DNA from: Nonomuraea guangzhouensis
GTDB taxonomy: Bacteria; Actinomycetota; Actinomycetes; Streptosporangiales; Streptosporangiaceae
Assembly (NCBI RefSeq): GCF_019396345.1
Contig: NZ_JAHKRM010000007.1
Coordinates: forward strand, 205,529-269,528
Direction: 5' to 3'
DNA: 64,000 bases
Positions 28,156 to 37,070 of this stretch are shown here, one piece after another. The translations under genes were made by a program, and so were the position numbers. The notes under the pieces are model-generated. The model was not told the origin of the DNA. It ran no database searches and saw nothing but the letters and a program-made list of their open reading frames with translations. The first letter of the stretch is position 1. Every line of letters starts with the position of its first letter.

Positions 28156-28949
28156 CGCGGCGTCCTCTCGGCCTCGTGGGTGTCCTCATCCGGCGCGCCG
28201 AGGTAGGCGCTGATCACGGTCGGGTTCCGGCGCACCTCGGCGGGTGTGCCCCCGGCGACGACCTTGCCGAAGTCGAGCACCGTGATGCGGTCGGCGATCG
28301 ACATGACCACGCCCATGTCGTGCTCCACGAAGACCACGGTGAGGCCGAGCGCGTCGCGCGCGGCGACGACGAGCCGCCCCAGCTCGCGGCTCTCCGCGGT
28401 GTTCAGGCCGGCGACCGGCTCGTCGAGGATGAGCAGGCGCGGCTCCAGGCACAGCGCCCTGGCGAACTCCAGGCGCTTGAGGTCGCCGTACGCCAGCCGT
28501 CCCGCGGTGCTGTCCAGCCGCGCCGAGAGGCCGACGAACTCGGCGATCTCGCGTACCCGCGCCTCGTGGCGGCGCTGCTCGCGGCGGCCGAGCCAGAACG
28601 CGGTCCTGACCAGGCCGGCGCGGGTCAGCCGGTGCCGGCCCACCATCAGGTTGTCCAGCACCGACTCCCGCGGCGAGACCACGATGTTCTGGAACGTCCT
28701 GCCGACCCCCAGCGCCGCGACGCGGTCCGGCCGCTGCCGGGTCACCTCGTGCTCGTCGAGCAGGATGCGCCCGCCGGTCACGGGGTAGATGCCGCACAAG
28801 GCGTTGAGCAGCGACGACTTCCCCGCCCCGTTGGGGCCGATGACCGCGTGCACCGTGCCCGGCTCGACGGTGAACGACACCTCGTCCAGTGCCAGCAGGC
28901 CGCTGAACGCCACGCTCACCGCGTCCACCACCAGCCGGGGCGGGTTCAT
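28152..28949 (-). CDS. Liv-type ABC ATPase (LivG-like)
   Basis: 265 residues from the ATG that overlaps the LivF stop by ATGA. Walker A GPNGAGKSSLLNAL, the family-specific GVGRTFQNIVVSPRESVLDNL and Walker B LLILDEPVAGLNTAES. The ABC signature is atypical (AYGDLKRLEFAR), as is usual in LivG proteins. Confidence 0.93.
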   Translation of the reverse strand: MNPPRLVVDAVSVAFSGLLALDEVSFTVEPGTVHAVIGPNGAGKSSLLNALCGIYPVTGGRILLDEHEVTRQRPDRVAALGVGRTFQNIVVSPRESVLDNLMVGRHRLTRAGLVRTAFWLGRREQRRHEARVREIAEFVGLSARLDSTAGRLAYGDLKRLEFARALCLEPRLLILDEPVAGLNTAESRELGRLVVAARDALGLTVVFVEHDMGVVMSIADRITVLDFGKVVAGGTPAEVRRNPTVISAYLGAPDEDTHEAERTPR

Positions 28950-29737
28950 GCCGTCCACCGGGCCAGCTGGGGCGCGGCCCGGCCGTCACCAGGGTCTTCC
29001 GCATCGGCTTCCGCGTCTTCGCCGAGATAGAGCCGGCGGACCTCGTCGCTGTGGGACAACTCGCCCGCCGGCCCGGTCAGCACGACCCGCCCGAGCTCCA
29101 GAAGGTAGGCCGAGTGGGCGACGGACAGTGCCATCGCCGCGTTCTGCTCCACCAGCAGCACGGGCACGCCATCGCGGGCGATCTCGCGTACGGTCTCGCC
29201 GATCTGTTTGACCAGCCGCGGTGCCAGGCCGAGTGACGGCTCGTCGAGCAGCAGCAGCTTCGGCTGGGACATCAGCGCGCGGGCGATGGCGAGCATCTGC
29301 TGCTCGCCCCCGGACAGCGTGCCGGCGCGTTGCCGGCGCCGCTCGGCCAGCCGGGGGAACATCTCGAACACCTGGTGGCGGGTACGCGTACGCGCCTCGC
29401 GGGAGCGGACGGTGATGGCGCCCGCGTCGAGGTTCTCCTCGACGGTGAGCGGGCCGAACACGTGCCGGCCCTCCGGGACCTGCACGAGTCCGCGGGCCAC
29501 CACGCCGGCCGGGTTCGCCCCGGCGATCTCCTGTCCGAGGAAGCGGATCGACCCAGCGGTGACCGACCCGCCGTGCAGCGCGACCGTCCCCGAGACGGCC
29601 CGCATGAGGGAGGTCTTTCCCGCGCCGTTCGCGCCGAGCAGCGCGACCACGCCCGCCTCGGCGACCGCGAGGCTCACTCCGTGGAGTACCGGCTCGCGTG
29701 CGCCGTAGCGGACGGCGAGCCCTTCGATCTCGAGCAT
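28946..29737 (-). CDS. Liv-type ABC ATPase (LivF-like)
   Basis: 263 residues from the ATG with GGGAG upstream; a TTG six codons earlier is unlikely. Walker A GANGAGKTSLMRAVSG, VPEGRHVFGPLTVEENL, signature LSGGEQQMLAIARALMS and Walker B LLLLDEPSLGLAP. First gene of the minus-strand importer-TetR-ACAD-hydratase series. Confidence 0.94.
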   Translation of the reverse strand: MLEIEGLAVRYGAREPVLHGVSLAVAEAGVVALLGANGAGKTSLMRAVSGTVALHGGSVTAGSIRFLGQEIAGANPAGVVARGLVQVPEGRHVFGPLTVEENLDAGAITVRSREARTRTRHQVFEMFPRLAERRRQRAGTLSGGEQQMLAIARALMSQPKLLLLDEPSLGLAPRLVKQIGETVREIARDGVPVLLVEQNAAMALSVAHSAYLLELGRVVLTGPAGELSHSDEVRRLYLGEDAEADAEDPGDGRAAPQLARWTA

Positions 29738-29758
29738 CCGGCGACTCCCAGGCAATGC

Positions 29759-29811
29759 ATCGATCGTTCGTTAAGTTAAATCGAGCAGTCACTATCGATC
29801 GTTCGTTAAGT
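29759..29811. promoter_or_regulatory. Twin operator-like 18-mers in a divergent promoter region
   Basis: ATCGATCGTTCGTTAAGT occurs exactly twice, at 29759-29776 and 29794-29811, 35 bp apart, between the divergent importer operon and the LLM oxidoreductase. The core CGATCGTTCG reappears (inverted) at 24088-24097 before the ACAD. The form is typical of TetR-family operators for acyl-CoA-responsive repressors. Confidence 0.7.
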
Positions 29812-29906
29812 ACGCGTAATGTAAGTGACCTCTGAGACACACGTCAACACCTTGGCGGGCGCGGGCCAGTGCGGGCTTGCGGCCCATCTGACCTTGGAGG
29901 TTCGCC

Positions 29907-30947
29907 ATGCGGATCGGCACGACCCTGGCCTACGGCGGTGGTTTCAAGGAAGCGGTCGCGGGCCTGCGCGACCTGGAGGCGGCCGGGGTGGAGATCGCCT
30001 TCGTGGCGGAGGCCTACTCCTTCGACGCCGTGAGCCAGCTCGGATACCTCGCCGGTGCCACTGACCGGATGCACCTGGCCTCGGCGATCATGCCGATCTA
30101 CACCCGGACGCCCTCGCTGCTCGCGATGACCGCGGCCGGGCTGGACTACGTCTCGGAGGGCCGGTTCACGCTCGGCCTGGGCGCGTCCGGGCCGCAGGTG
30201 GTCGAGGGGTTCCACGGAGTGCCCTACGACGCGCCGATCGCCCGGACCCGCGAGATCGTGGACATCTGCCGCCGGGTGTGGCGCCGCGAGGAGGTCGTGT
30301 ACCAGGGCGAGCACTACGAGCTCCCGCTGCCGGCCGGGCGCGGGACCGGCCTGGGCAAGCCACTGAAGCTCATCAATCACCCGGTGCGCGACCGCATCCC
30401 GATCATGCTGGCCGCCATCGGCCCCAAGAACGTGCGGCTCGCCGCCGAGATTGCCGAGGGCTGGCTGCCGATCTTCGTGCATCCCGGCAGGCTGCGCCAG
30501 GTGTGGGGGCCGTCGCTCGACGCCGGTCAGGCCACCCGCGACCCGAGCCTGGGCCCGCTGGACATCGTGGTCACCATGCCCCTGGCCATCGGCGACGACG
30601 TCGGCCACCTGCTCGACCGTGGTCGTCCGCAGCTCGCGCTCTACATCGGTGGCATGGGTGCCCGGGGCAAGAACTTCTACAACGACCTCGCCCGCCGCTA
30701 CGGCTACGAGCGCGAGGCCGAGCTCATCCAGGACCTCTACCTGTCGGGCCGCAAGCGCGAGGCCGAGGCCGCGGTGCCCGAGGACCTCCTGCGCGCCACG
30801 TCGCTCATCGGGCCGAAGGAGTACGTGGCCGACCGCGTCGCCGAACTCGCCGAATGCGGCATCACCACGGTCAGCGTGAAGCCACTCGCGGAAGACTCAG
30901 CCGGGCGGATCGCCGCGGTCGAGCGACTCCGGGACCTCATGCTCTGA
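29907..30947 (+). CDS. LLM-class flavin/F420-dependent oxidoreductase
   Basis: 346 residues; ATG follows TTGGAGG. Luciferase-like TIM barrel with EAYSFDAVSQLGYLAGATDR, GRFTLGLGASGPQVVEGFHG and a C-terminal IGPKEYVADRVAELAECGI, all typical of actinobacterial F420-dependent members. It shares the twin-operator region with the importer. It may oxidise or reduce the imported compound or an early intermediate. Confidence 0.92.
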   Translation: MRIGTTLAYGGGFKEAVAGLRDLEAAGVEIAFVAEAYSFDAVSQLGYLAGATDRMHLASAIMPIYTRTPSLLAMTAAGLDYVSEGRFTLGLGASGPQVVEGFHGVPYDAPIARTREIVDICRRVWRREEVVYQGEHYELPLPAGRGTGLGKPLKLINHPVRDRIPIMLAAIGPKNVRLAAEIAEGWLPIFVHPGRLRQVWGPSLDAGQATRDPSLGPLDIVVTMPLAIGDDVGHLLDRGRPQLALYIGGMGARGKNFYNDLARRYGYEREAELIQDLYLSGRKREAEAAVPEDLLRATSLIGPKEYVADRVAELAECGITTVSVKPLAEDSAGRIAAVERLRDLML

Positions 30948-30976
30948 CCCGCGCTGCGCCTTGCCGGTGCTCGCCG

Positions 30977-31441
30977 TCAGACGGTCTCGCCCAACTGTTC
31001 GGCCACCTGCTCCAGGCCACTCTTGATGAGCTGCCCGTACTCGTCGTCGCCAAGTGCGCCGATCCCGTCCCGCGCCTGCTGGAGGTGCTCACGGGCGCGG
31101 TTGAGATCGCCCAGCTTGCGATAGCACTCGCTCAGGTTCAGGTGCAACGACGGATACAGCCCGGCCACCGAAAGCGGCACCCCGGCTTGGGCCACCCGCT
31201 CGTCGGTGATCAGGCCGACGGCGGCAAGCGCTCGCAGGTCCCACACCAGCTCCTGGTGCACGTCGTCCTGCACATCGGCCATCGAGTGGGCAAGGACGCA
31301 GACATGCAGCGGGTCGCCTTGCTCGCCGCCGATGTCATCCCAGATCTGCGCGAACAACTCGCGAGCCGCTTCACGCTGACCTTGGTGGTGATGTAACTCC
31401 ACGCCCTGGCCGATCCGGGTCATCGTGGGGTCGGCGGTCAT
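30977..31441 (-). CDS. TPR-like hypothetical protein
   Basis: 154 residues from an ATG preceded by AAGGAG. Helical throughout, with a tetratricopeptide-like unit near the end (LHLNLSECYRKLGDLNRAREHLQQA). No enzyme motif. Similar small TPR proteins occur widely in actinomycetes, often with unknown function. Tail-to-tail with the LLM gene. Confidence 0.7.
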   Translation of the reverse strand: MTADPTMTRIGQGVELHHHQGQREAARELFAQIWDDIGGEQGDPLHVCVLAHSMADVQDDVHQELVWDLRALAAVGLITDERVAQAGVPLSVAGLYPSLHLNLSECYRKLGDLNRAREHLQQARDGIGALGDDEYGQLIKSGLEQVAEQLGETV

Positions 31442-31550
31442 TGGCGGCTCCTTCACAGTCGCAGGCGATCATGGTCAGCCTACTTGCCCTATGTAGTGCG
31501 GTCTGGGGTGTTGCTTCTTCGATCTGGCCCTGGACGCATTTCTTCCCAGG

Positions 31551-32990
31551 TCAGCGCCGGGCTGCGGTCCAGCAGTCCGGAGTGCCGGGCTTTCCGCACG
31601 TCGCCAGTGTGTCGAGGACCTTGCCCAGGCCGGCGGTCCTGGCGTTGTCCGGGTCGTTGGACTCCTGGTTCGGATCCGCCACCGTGTCGTAGTACTCGGG
31701 CTTCGCCTCGCCCTCGTACTCGACGTACAGCTCCCCGGCGGTACGCACCGCCGCGTAGCTGGGTGGCTGCGAGTTCTCCGCCTGCACCGGTTCGGCGTCG
31801 GGATCCGACTCACCCGACCCGGCCGGGTTGGGCTTGACATGCTCGATCAGCGCCGTCTTCCGCCAGTTCTTCGCCTTTTTGCCCTGGATGAGCGGCAGCA
31901 GGCTGCGCCCGTCGCGGCTGTCGCGGGTGGCCGCGCCGACCCCGGCCATGTCGAGGAAGGTCGCGAACAGGTCGACGTTCTGGGCGATGGCGTCGGTCAC
32001 CACGTCGCCGCTCCGTCCCGCCGTGGGCCGTTTGACCAGCAGCGGTACCCGTACGTCGTGGTCGTAGGCGGTGGACTTGCCGCGTTCGAGGCGGTGCTGG
32101 CCGAGGTGGAAACCGTTGTCGCTGGTGAACACCACGTACGTGTTGCGCTTCTCGGCGTCCGTCAGCGTGCCCAGGACACGCTCCACCATGTCGTCCACCG
32201 ACTGCACCATGCGGATCCGGTCCCGGAAGTCCTTGCGCAGCGTCTTGACCAGGGCCGGGGCGAGCGGCGCGCGGCGTACCCAGGAGGGCTTGTCGGCGGT
32301 GTCCTCGTCGAACGCGGGCAGCTTGCTCACGTCGATGCCGTTGCAGTCCGGCCCGCCGCAGTCGCCGTTGGGGAACTCCCCGGCCGGGAACTGGGTCTTG
32401 GGCCGGTCCCGGCGCGCGGGCGGGAAGTGCGGCTCCTTGTCGCCCGGCTTGTAGCCGAGCCTGGAGTGCGGCGCGAACGGCGAGACCTGCAGGAAGAACG
32501 GCCGGCCCGGGGCGCGCTCGCGCGAGCGCGCGATGAAGTCCGTGGCCCGCTTGCCGAGCTCGTCCACCAGGTACGTGCCGTCGGAGGAGTCCAGACCGGG
32601 CTCGTCCCCCTTGACGTAGCGGGTGAGCTCGTACCTGAACTCGTTGTAGCCGCCGCCGGCCGCCACGTGCCACTCGTCCCAGCCGGGCGGCACGTGGTAG
32701 TTCGCGTCCTTCACCGGGTACTCGTTGATGTACTTGCCGAGGTAGCCGGTGCGGTATCCGGCCTGTGCCAACGAGACGGCGTACGTCCTCGGCTCGTGCG
32801 GCGCGAACGCCTGGTAACCGCCGCGGTCGGAGTTCAGGTTCGTGGCCACGCCGGTGTTGTGCGGGAACCGGCCGGTGAACATCGAGGCGCGCGACGGGCA
32901 GCACAGCGAGTTGGACACGTAGTAGTTGCTGAACTTCGTGCCGTCGTCGCCAAGGCCCTGCGGGTATGTCGAGTTGTCGCCATGACCACT
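31551..32990 (-). pseudogene. Sulfatase lacking its N-terminal portion
   Basis: About 480 codons match alkaline-phosphatase-superfamily sulfatases. There is a formylglycine motif LCCPSRASMFTG, the GYRTGYLGKYINEY loop, and VVFTSDNGFHLGQHRL with metal ligands Asp and Asn. Recognisable similarity begins only around TYPQGLGDDGTKFSNYY. The signal peptide and the first DD metal pair expected some 40 residues upstream are absent. No good start codon with a ribosome site lies near the break at about 32990. The 280 bp upstream hold no recognisable gene. Likely a 5'-deleted gene; a sequencing or assembly break is the alternative. Confidence 0.7.
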
Positions 32991-33284
32991 TTCTCTTACA
33001 ACGTTGAAAGATGAGGGTGGGATGCACGGTAATGGCGCTTTATGTGGCGGATCAACCGATTGATCCTGAAGGCTTCCTGGCAATGCGAGCCGAACGTGCG
33101 TCACGGCACGGTGGGTCGAGAAGCCACTGGATCTCCAGCCCGTGTACGCGCTGAACAAGATCAAGCCAACTGTTGGTGCGGCCGCACGTGTCGTGTGCCG
33201 CCGCGTGCCCTCGTCGGGTGAGGCTGCCGTCCGGCGCCGGTTCACCCCGGCCCGGTGGATGTCTGCGACGAGAGGAACATCACG

Positions 33285-34844
33285 ATGAGACACATCCGAG
33301 GGATGTGTTACCCGGTCGCCGCCCTCGCGGCGGTGGCCCTTCCGCTGACGCTGTTCGGCGCGGTCCCGGCCGAGGCCGCACCCGCCGTCACCGCCCCGGC
33401 GGTTGCGCGGGTCGCGCCGGATCCCGCCTCCTGCCCCGACCAGGTGTCGCTGGTCAATGGCGGTTTCGAGCAGCCGGTCGTCAGCCGTGGGACGTGGGCC
33501 TGGTTCCCCGACGTCTCGCAGGCCGGCGCGCCGAACCACGTGCCGGGCTGGCTCACCACCGCCACCGATCACCTGATCGAGTTGTGGGCCAGCCCGCCGA
33601 ACCCGGCCAACACCCCGACCAAGGAGGGCAGGCAACTCGCCGAGCTGAACGCCAACCAGGTCTCGACCCTGTACCAGGATCACGCGACCGCCCCGGGGAC
33701 GAAGCTGTACTGGCGGCTGTCCCACCGCGGCCGGCTGGGGGTCGACACGATGGCCCTGGACATCGGCGCCCCGGCGGCGCCGGTGCAACAGCGGGTCATG
33801 TCGGACGGCACCGGGAGCTGGGGCACCTACTCCGGCGCCTACATCGTGCCCGCGGGCCAGACGACCACCAGGTTCGCCTTCCGTTCCGTCTCGGCGGCCG
33901 GCGGGAACGCCACCTTCGGCAACCTGCTCGATGACATCTCCTTCGCGACCGCGCCGTGCGTCGTCGTCACCAAGACCGCGAGCCCGCAGGGGCCGGTCGA
34001 CGTCGGCGACGTGATCACCTACCGGGTCACCGCGGTCAACAAGGGCGGCGCCACGGCGGAGAACGTACGCCTCACCGACAGCGTCCCGGCGGGCACCACC
34101 TACGTGCCCGGCTCGCTCCGGGTGGTCGACGGCCCGGGCAGCGGGGACAAGACCGATCAGGCGGGCGACGACCAGGGCGAGTTCGACGCCGCGGCCGGCA
34201 AGGTCTCCTTCACCCTGGGCAACGGCGCCACCCCCGCGGCCGGGGGCTCGCTGCCCAACGCCGCGAGCCTGCCCGACGGCACCACCGTGGAGTTCAAGGT
34301 CAAGGTCGGCCGGGACGCCGCGGGCGGGCAGGTGACCAACCAGGCGACGGCCGGCTACGAGAACCGGCTCGGCCCGGAGCCGGAGCGGCTGACCTCAACC
34401 AGCGGCGACGCGGTGACCAAGGTCAACCCGGCCGTGGACCTGAGCGTGGTCAAGTCCGCCGATGCGACCAGGGTGACCGTGGGCCAGACCGTCACCTACC
34501 GCGTCACCGTACGCAACGCCGGCCCGAACGACGCGACGGGCGTCACGGTCAAGGACATGCTGCCGGCCAACCTCGCCTTCGTCTCCGCCATGGCCGCCAA
34601 CGGGACCTACACGCCGGCGAACGGGATGTGGACGGTCGGCGCGCTGGCCAGTGGCGCCTCGGCCACGCTGACCCTCCATGCCAAGGCCACCGCGGTCGGA
34701 GAGACGACCAACACGGCCACCGCCGACGGCAAGGAGCTGGACCTCGATCCCGCCAACGACTCCGACAGCGTCAAGGTCTGCGTCGACCCTGAACCCTTCT
34801 GCCCGTACTGCACCAAGGAAACCGCGCAGAAGACGAAGAGCTAG
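33285..34844 (+). CDS. Secreted DUF11-repeat surface protein
   Basis: 519 residues from an ATG with GAGGAAC upstream. Signal peptide (LTLFGAVPAEAA). A jelly-roll-like N-terminal domain (VNGGFEQPVV to DDISF, about 50-225) is followed by two DUF11 beta-domains (TKTASPQGPVDVGDVITYRV and VVKSADATRVTVGQTVTYRV). There is no LPXTG sorting signal; the tail has a CPYC pair. It is exported and probably stays in the cell envelope or medium. Immediately followed by a strong terminator. Confidence 0.85.
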   Translation: MRHIRGMCYPVAALAAVALPLTLFGAVPAEAAPAVTAPAVARVAPDPASCPDQVSLVNGGFEQPVVSRGTWAWFPDVSQAGAPNHVPGWLTTATDHLIELWASPPNPANTPTKEGRQLAELNANQVSTLYQDHATAPGTKLYWRLSHRGRLGVDTMALDIGAPAAPVQQRVMSDGTGSWGTYSGAYIVPAGQTTTRFAFRSVSAAGGNATFGNLLDDISFATAPCVVVTKTASPQGPVDVGDVITYRVTAVNKGGATAENVRLTDSVPAGTTYVPGSLRVVDGPGSGDKTDQAGDDQGEFDAAAGKVSFTLGNGATPAAGGSLPNAASLPDGTTVEFKVKVGRDAAGGQVTNQATAGYENRLGPEPERLTSTSGDAVTKVNPAVDLSVVKSADATRVTVGQTVTYRVTVRNAGPNDATGVTVKDMLPANLAFVSAMAANGTYTPANGMWTVGALASGASATLTLHAKATAVGETTNTATADGKELDLDPANDSDSVKVCVDPEPFCPYCTKETAQKTKS

Positions 34845-34854
34845 CAACAGGAAA

Positions 34855-34890
34855 GCGTCCCTGCCACCGATTGCCTCGTGGCAGGGACGC
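34855..34890 (+). terminator. Rho-independent-type terminator after the DUF11 gene
   Basis: A perfect 13-bp stem: GCGTCCCTGCCAC at 34855-34867 pairs with GTGGCAGGGACGC at 34878-34890 around a 10-nt loop. It starts 11 bp after the stop codon. Confidence 0.85.
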
Positions 34891-35172
34891 GGTCGTCCGG
34901 CGACTTTTTGCGCTCATCGCCCTGCATAAACGGCCAACAGCAGAATTTCGCGCCTATTTCATAGCCTTGCCAAATCCGCTCATGGCCATTTCGCAAGAAA
35001 TATCCCCTTATGGCGCCGTATGATGCGGGGATGGAAAATATATCTATCAGGCCAGTCACAATGACCTTATGCTCTCGATGAAGAGCTAAAGGTAAAATCT
35101 CGCTATTAATTAGCGACTGCGCAAATGCAGCCCGCCGACACAGGCGAACCACCTTTGGCGAGGGGGAGTGGG
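34891..35172. other. AT-richer intergenic region upstream of the lipid/PKS cluster
   Basis: No gene is supported. Between about 34900 and 35120 the DNA is markedly less GC-rich than the surroundings (tracts such as TATTTCATAG, ATGGAAAATATATC, CTATTAATTAG). This fits a regulated promoter region or a junction of horizontally acquired DNA. A strong AGGGGGAG ribosome site ends it. Confidence 0.5.
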
Positions 35173-36924
35173 ATGGCGCTGGGTGATCGCTTCATCGATG
35201 CCACAAGCGGGGAGCCATTAACGGATCTGGTTCTCAGGTGGGCCGAGGAGAGGCCGGACGAGCCGGCGTTCACTTTCGTGGACTACGGCAGCCACCGTGA
35301 TGGTCGAAGGACCACGTTGACCTGGGCCGAGGCGCACCTGCGGGCCTGCGCGACGGCCGCCCGGCTGCGCCGGTTCGCCGAGCCCGGTGACCGGGTGGCG
35401 TTGCTGCTGCCCCAGGGGCTGGAGTATCTGATCACGATGCTCGGGTCCATGTACGCCCGGACCATCGCGGTGCCGTTGTTCTCCCCGGACCTGCCGGGTC
35501 GTTCCGCCCGCCTGGCCGGGGCCTACGCCGACGCCGATCCGGCCGTCGTCGTCGGTACGTCCCGCATCCTGCCGGAGGTACGGGTCTTCCTCGACGACCA
35601 CGACCTGCCGCGACCGCGCGACCTCGTCGCGGCCGACGCCATCGAGCCCGCCGCCTGGGACCGGGAGCGGGTCGACCCGGAGGAGCTCGCCTATCTGCAG
35701 TACACCTCGGGTTCCACGCGTGAGCCTGCCGGGGTCGAGATCAGTCACCACAACCTGGCCGTCAACGCCCGGCAGTTATGGACGCGTTTCGGCGTCGACC
35801 GGCACCGGAGGGTGGCGATCGTCAGCTGGCTGCCGCTCTTCCACGACATGGGGCTGGTGGCCACGCTCGCGGCTCCGATCGTGCACGGCATCCAGGTGGA
35901 CTTCACCGACCCGGCGTCGTACATCAGGCATCCGGCCCGGTGGCTGCGGATGATCTCCGACCGCCGGGACGACGAGGTCCTGACCGCCGCCCCGAACTTC
36001 GCCTACGAATACTGCCTCACGCGTACGCGAGACACGAGCGGTCTCGATCTGCGGGGCTTGCGCTGGTGCCTCAACGGGGCAGAACCGGTCAGGCAGGGCA
36101 CGCTGGATCGCTTCGCCGCCACGTTCGGCGCGACCGGCCTGCGCCCCGGGGCTCTGACGCCGTGCTACGGACTCGCGGAGGCGACCGTGTTCGTCACCGC
36201 CGCCTGTGAGGACGTTCCGCCACGGATCCTCCGCGTCGATCCGATAAGCCTGCGCGAGGGGGTCGTGCGGCTCGCCGAGACGGAGCGCGGCGTGGGGATG
36301 GTCTCGTGCGGCAGCCCGGCCGGCCAGTACGTCGCCATCGTCGATCCCGAGACCTGCGCGGAACTCCCCGATGACCGGATCGGTGAGATCTGGATCCACG
36401 GTCCCAACGTGGCGCGCGGCTACTGGCGCAAGCCCGAGCGCAGCCGGGAGATCTTCGGCGGACAACTCACCGAGCCCGCCGGCGGACTGCCCGCAGGTCC
36501 CTGGATGCGCACCGGCGACCTCGGCATCATTCATGACGGCGACTTGTACATAGCCGGCCGGATCAAAGATCTGATCATCATCGACGGTCGCAACCACTTT
36601 CCCCAAGACGTCGAGGCGACGGTGCAGGACGCGCATCCGGCTGTTCGCTCCGACCATGTGGCCGCCTTCGCGATCGACGGAGCGGACACCGAGCACCTGG
36701 TCGTCGTCGCCGAACACTCCCGCGCCTTCCGGCTCGGTGAGCTGGATCACGACGAGGTCCGCAGCGTCGTACGCGGCGCGGTCGGCGCGCTGCACGACGT
36801 GTGGGTGCATGATTTCGTGCTGGTCCGGCCGGGCGGCGTCCCTCGAACATCCAGCGGCAAGATCGCCCGCAGCGCCTGCAGACAGCTCTACCTCGCTTCA
36901 CAGCTGCCCACTGTCCGGGAGTGA
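35173..36924 (+). CDS. Fatty acyl-AMP ligase (FAAL, FadD32-like)
   Basis: 583 residues from the ATG at 35173 after AGGGGGAG. Adenylation core YTSGSTREPAGVEISHHNL begins at residue 177. SWLPLFHDMGL, CYGLAEATVFV, and MRTGDLGIIHDGDLYIAGR with IIIDGRNHFPQDVE are the FAAL signatures rather than the CoA-ligase ones. C-terminal catalytic lysine in TSSGKIARSACRQLY. It should adenylate a fatty acid and pass it to an acyl carrier protein. The adjacent PKS starts with such an ACP, the same pairing as FadD32 with Pks13. Confidence 0.93.
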   Translation: MALGDRFIDATSGEPLTDLVLRWAEERPDEPAFTFVDYGSHRDGRRTTLTWAEAHLRACATAARLRRFAEPGDRVALLLPQGLEYLITMLGSMYARTIAVPLFSPDLPGRSARLAGAYADADPAVVVGTSRILPEVRVFLDDHDLPRPRDLVAADAIEPAAWDRERVDPEELAYLQYTSGSTREPAGVEISHHNLAVNARQLWTRFGVDRHRRVAIVSWLPLFHDMGLVATLAAPIVHGIQVDFTDPASYIRHPARWLRMISDRRDDEVLTAAPNFAYEYCLTRTRDTSGLDLRGLRWCLNGAEPVRQGTLDRFAATFGATGLRPGALTPCYGLAEATVFVTAACEDVPPRILRVDPISLREGVVRLAETERGVGMVSCGSPAGQYVAIVDPETCAELPDDRIGEIWIHGPNVARGYWRKPERSREIFGGQLTEPAGGLPAGPWMRTGDLGIIHDGDLYIAGRIKDLIIIDGRNHFPQDVEATVQDAHPAVRSDHVAAFAIDGADTEHLVVVAEHSRAFRLGELDHDEVRSVVRGAVGALHDVWVHDFVLVRPGGVPRTSSGKIARSACRQLYLASQLPTVRE

Positions 36925-36944
36925 CCCCGCAGAAGGAGCACCTC

Positions 36945-37067
36945 ATGTGCCATCCGGCGTACGCGCCCGATCGCGCATTCGTCCGGGGACAGGGAAAGGC
37001 AGATCTCATCCGCAGGCACACAACAACCATTGATCCCGCTGCGAGGGGGTCGATAACCAGGAGGTAA
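36945..37067 (+). CDS. 40-residue ORF between FAAL and PKS
   Basis: ATG at 36945 is preceded by AGAAGGAG at good distance, 20 bp after the FAAL stop. The product starts MCHPAYAPDRAFVRGQGK and is basic, with one cysteine and an arginine-rich end. Its TAA at 37065-37067 sits inside the AGGAGGTAA ribosome site of the PKS, 3 bp before the PKS ATG, so the two would be translationally coupled. No family was recognised. It could be a regulatory leader, a small partner protein, or a chance ORF with a fortuitous ribosome site. Confidence 0.5.
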   Translation: MCHPAYAPDRAFVRGQGKADLIRRHTTTIDPAARGSITRR

Positions 37068-37070
37068 ACA

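Noticed and set aside
32991..33788. 5' extension of the sulfatase frame to 33788
   Set aside because: The extension runs antisense through the start and signal peptide of the DUF11 protein and has no sulfatase similarity.
34841..35152. 103-codon minus-strand frame in the AT-rich gap before the FAAL
   Set aside because: No ribosome site, no family resemblance and it runs through the terminator hairpin.
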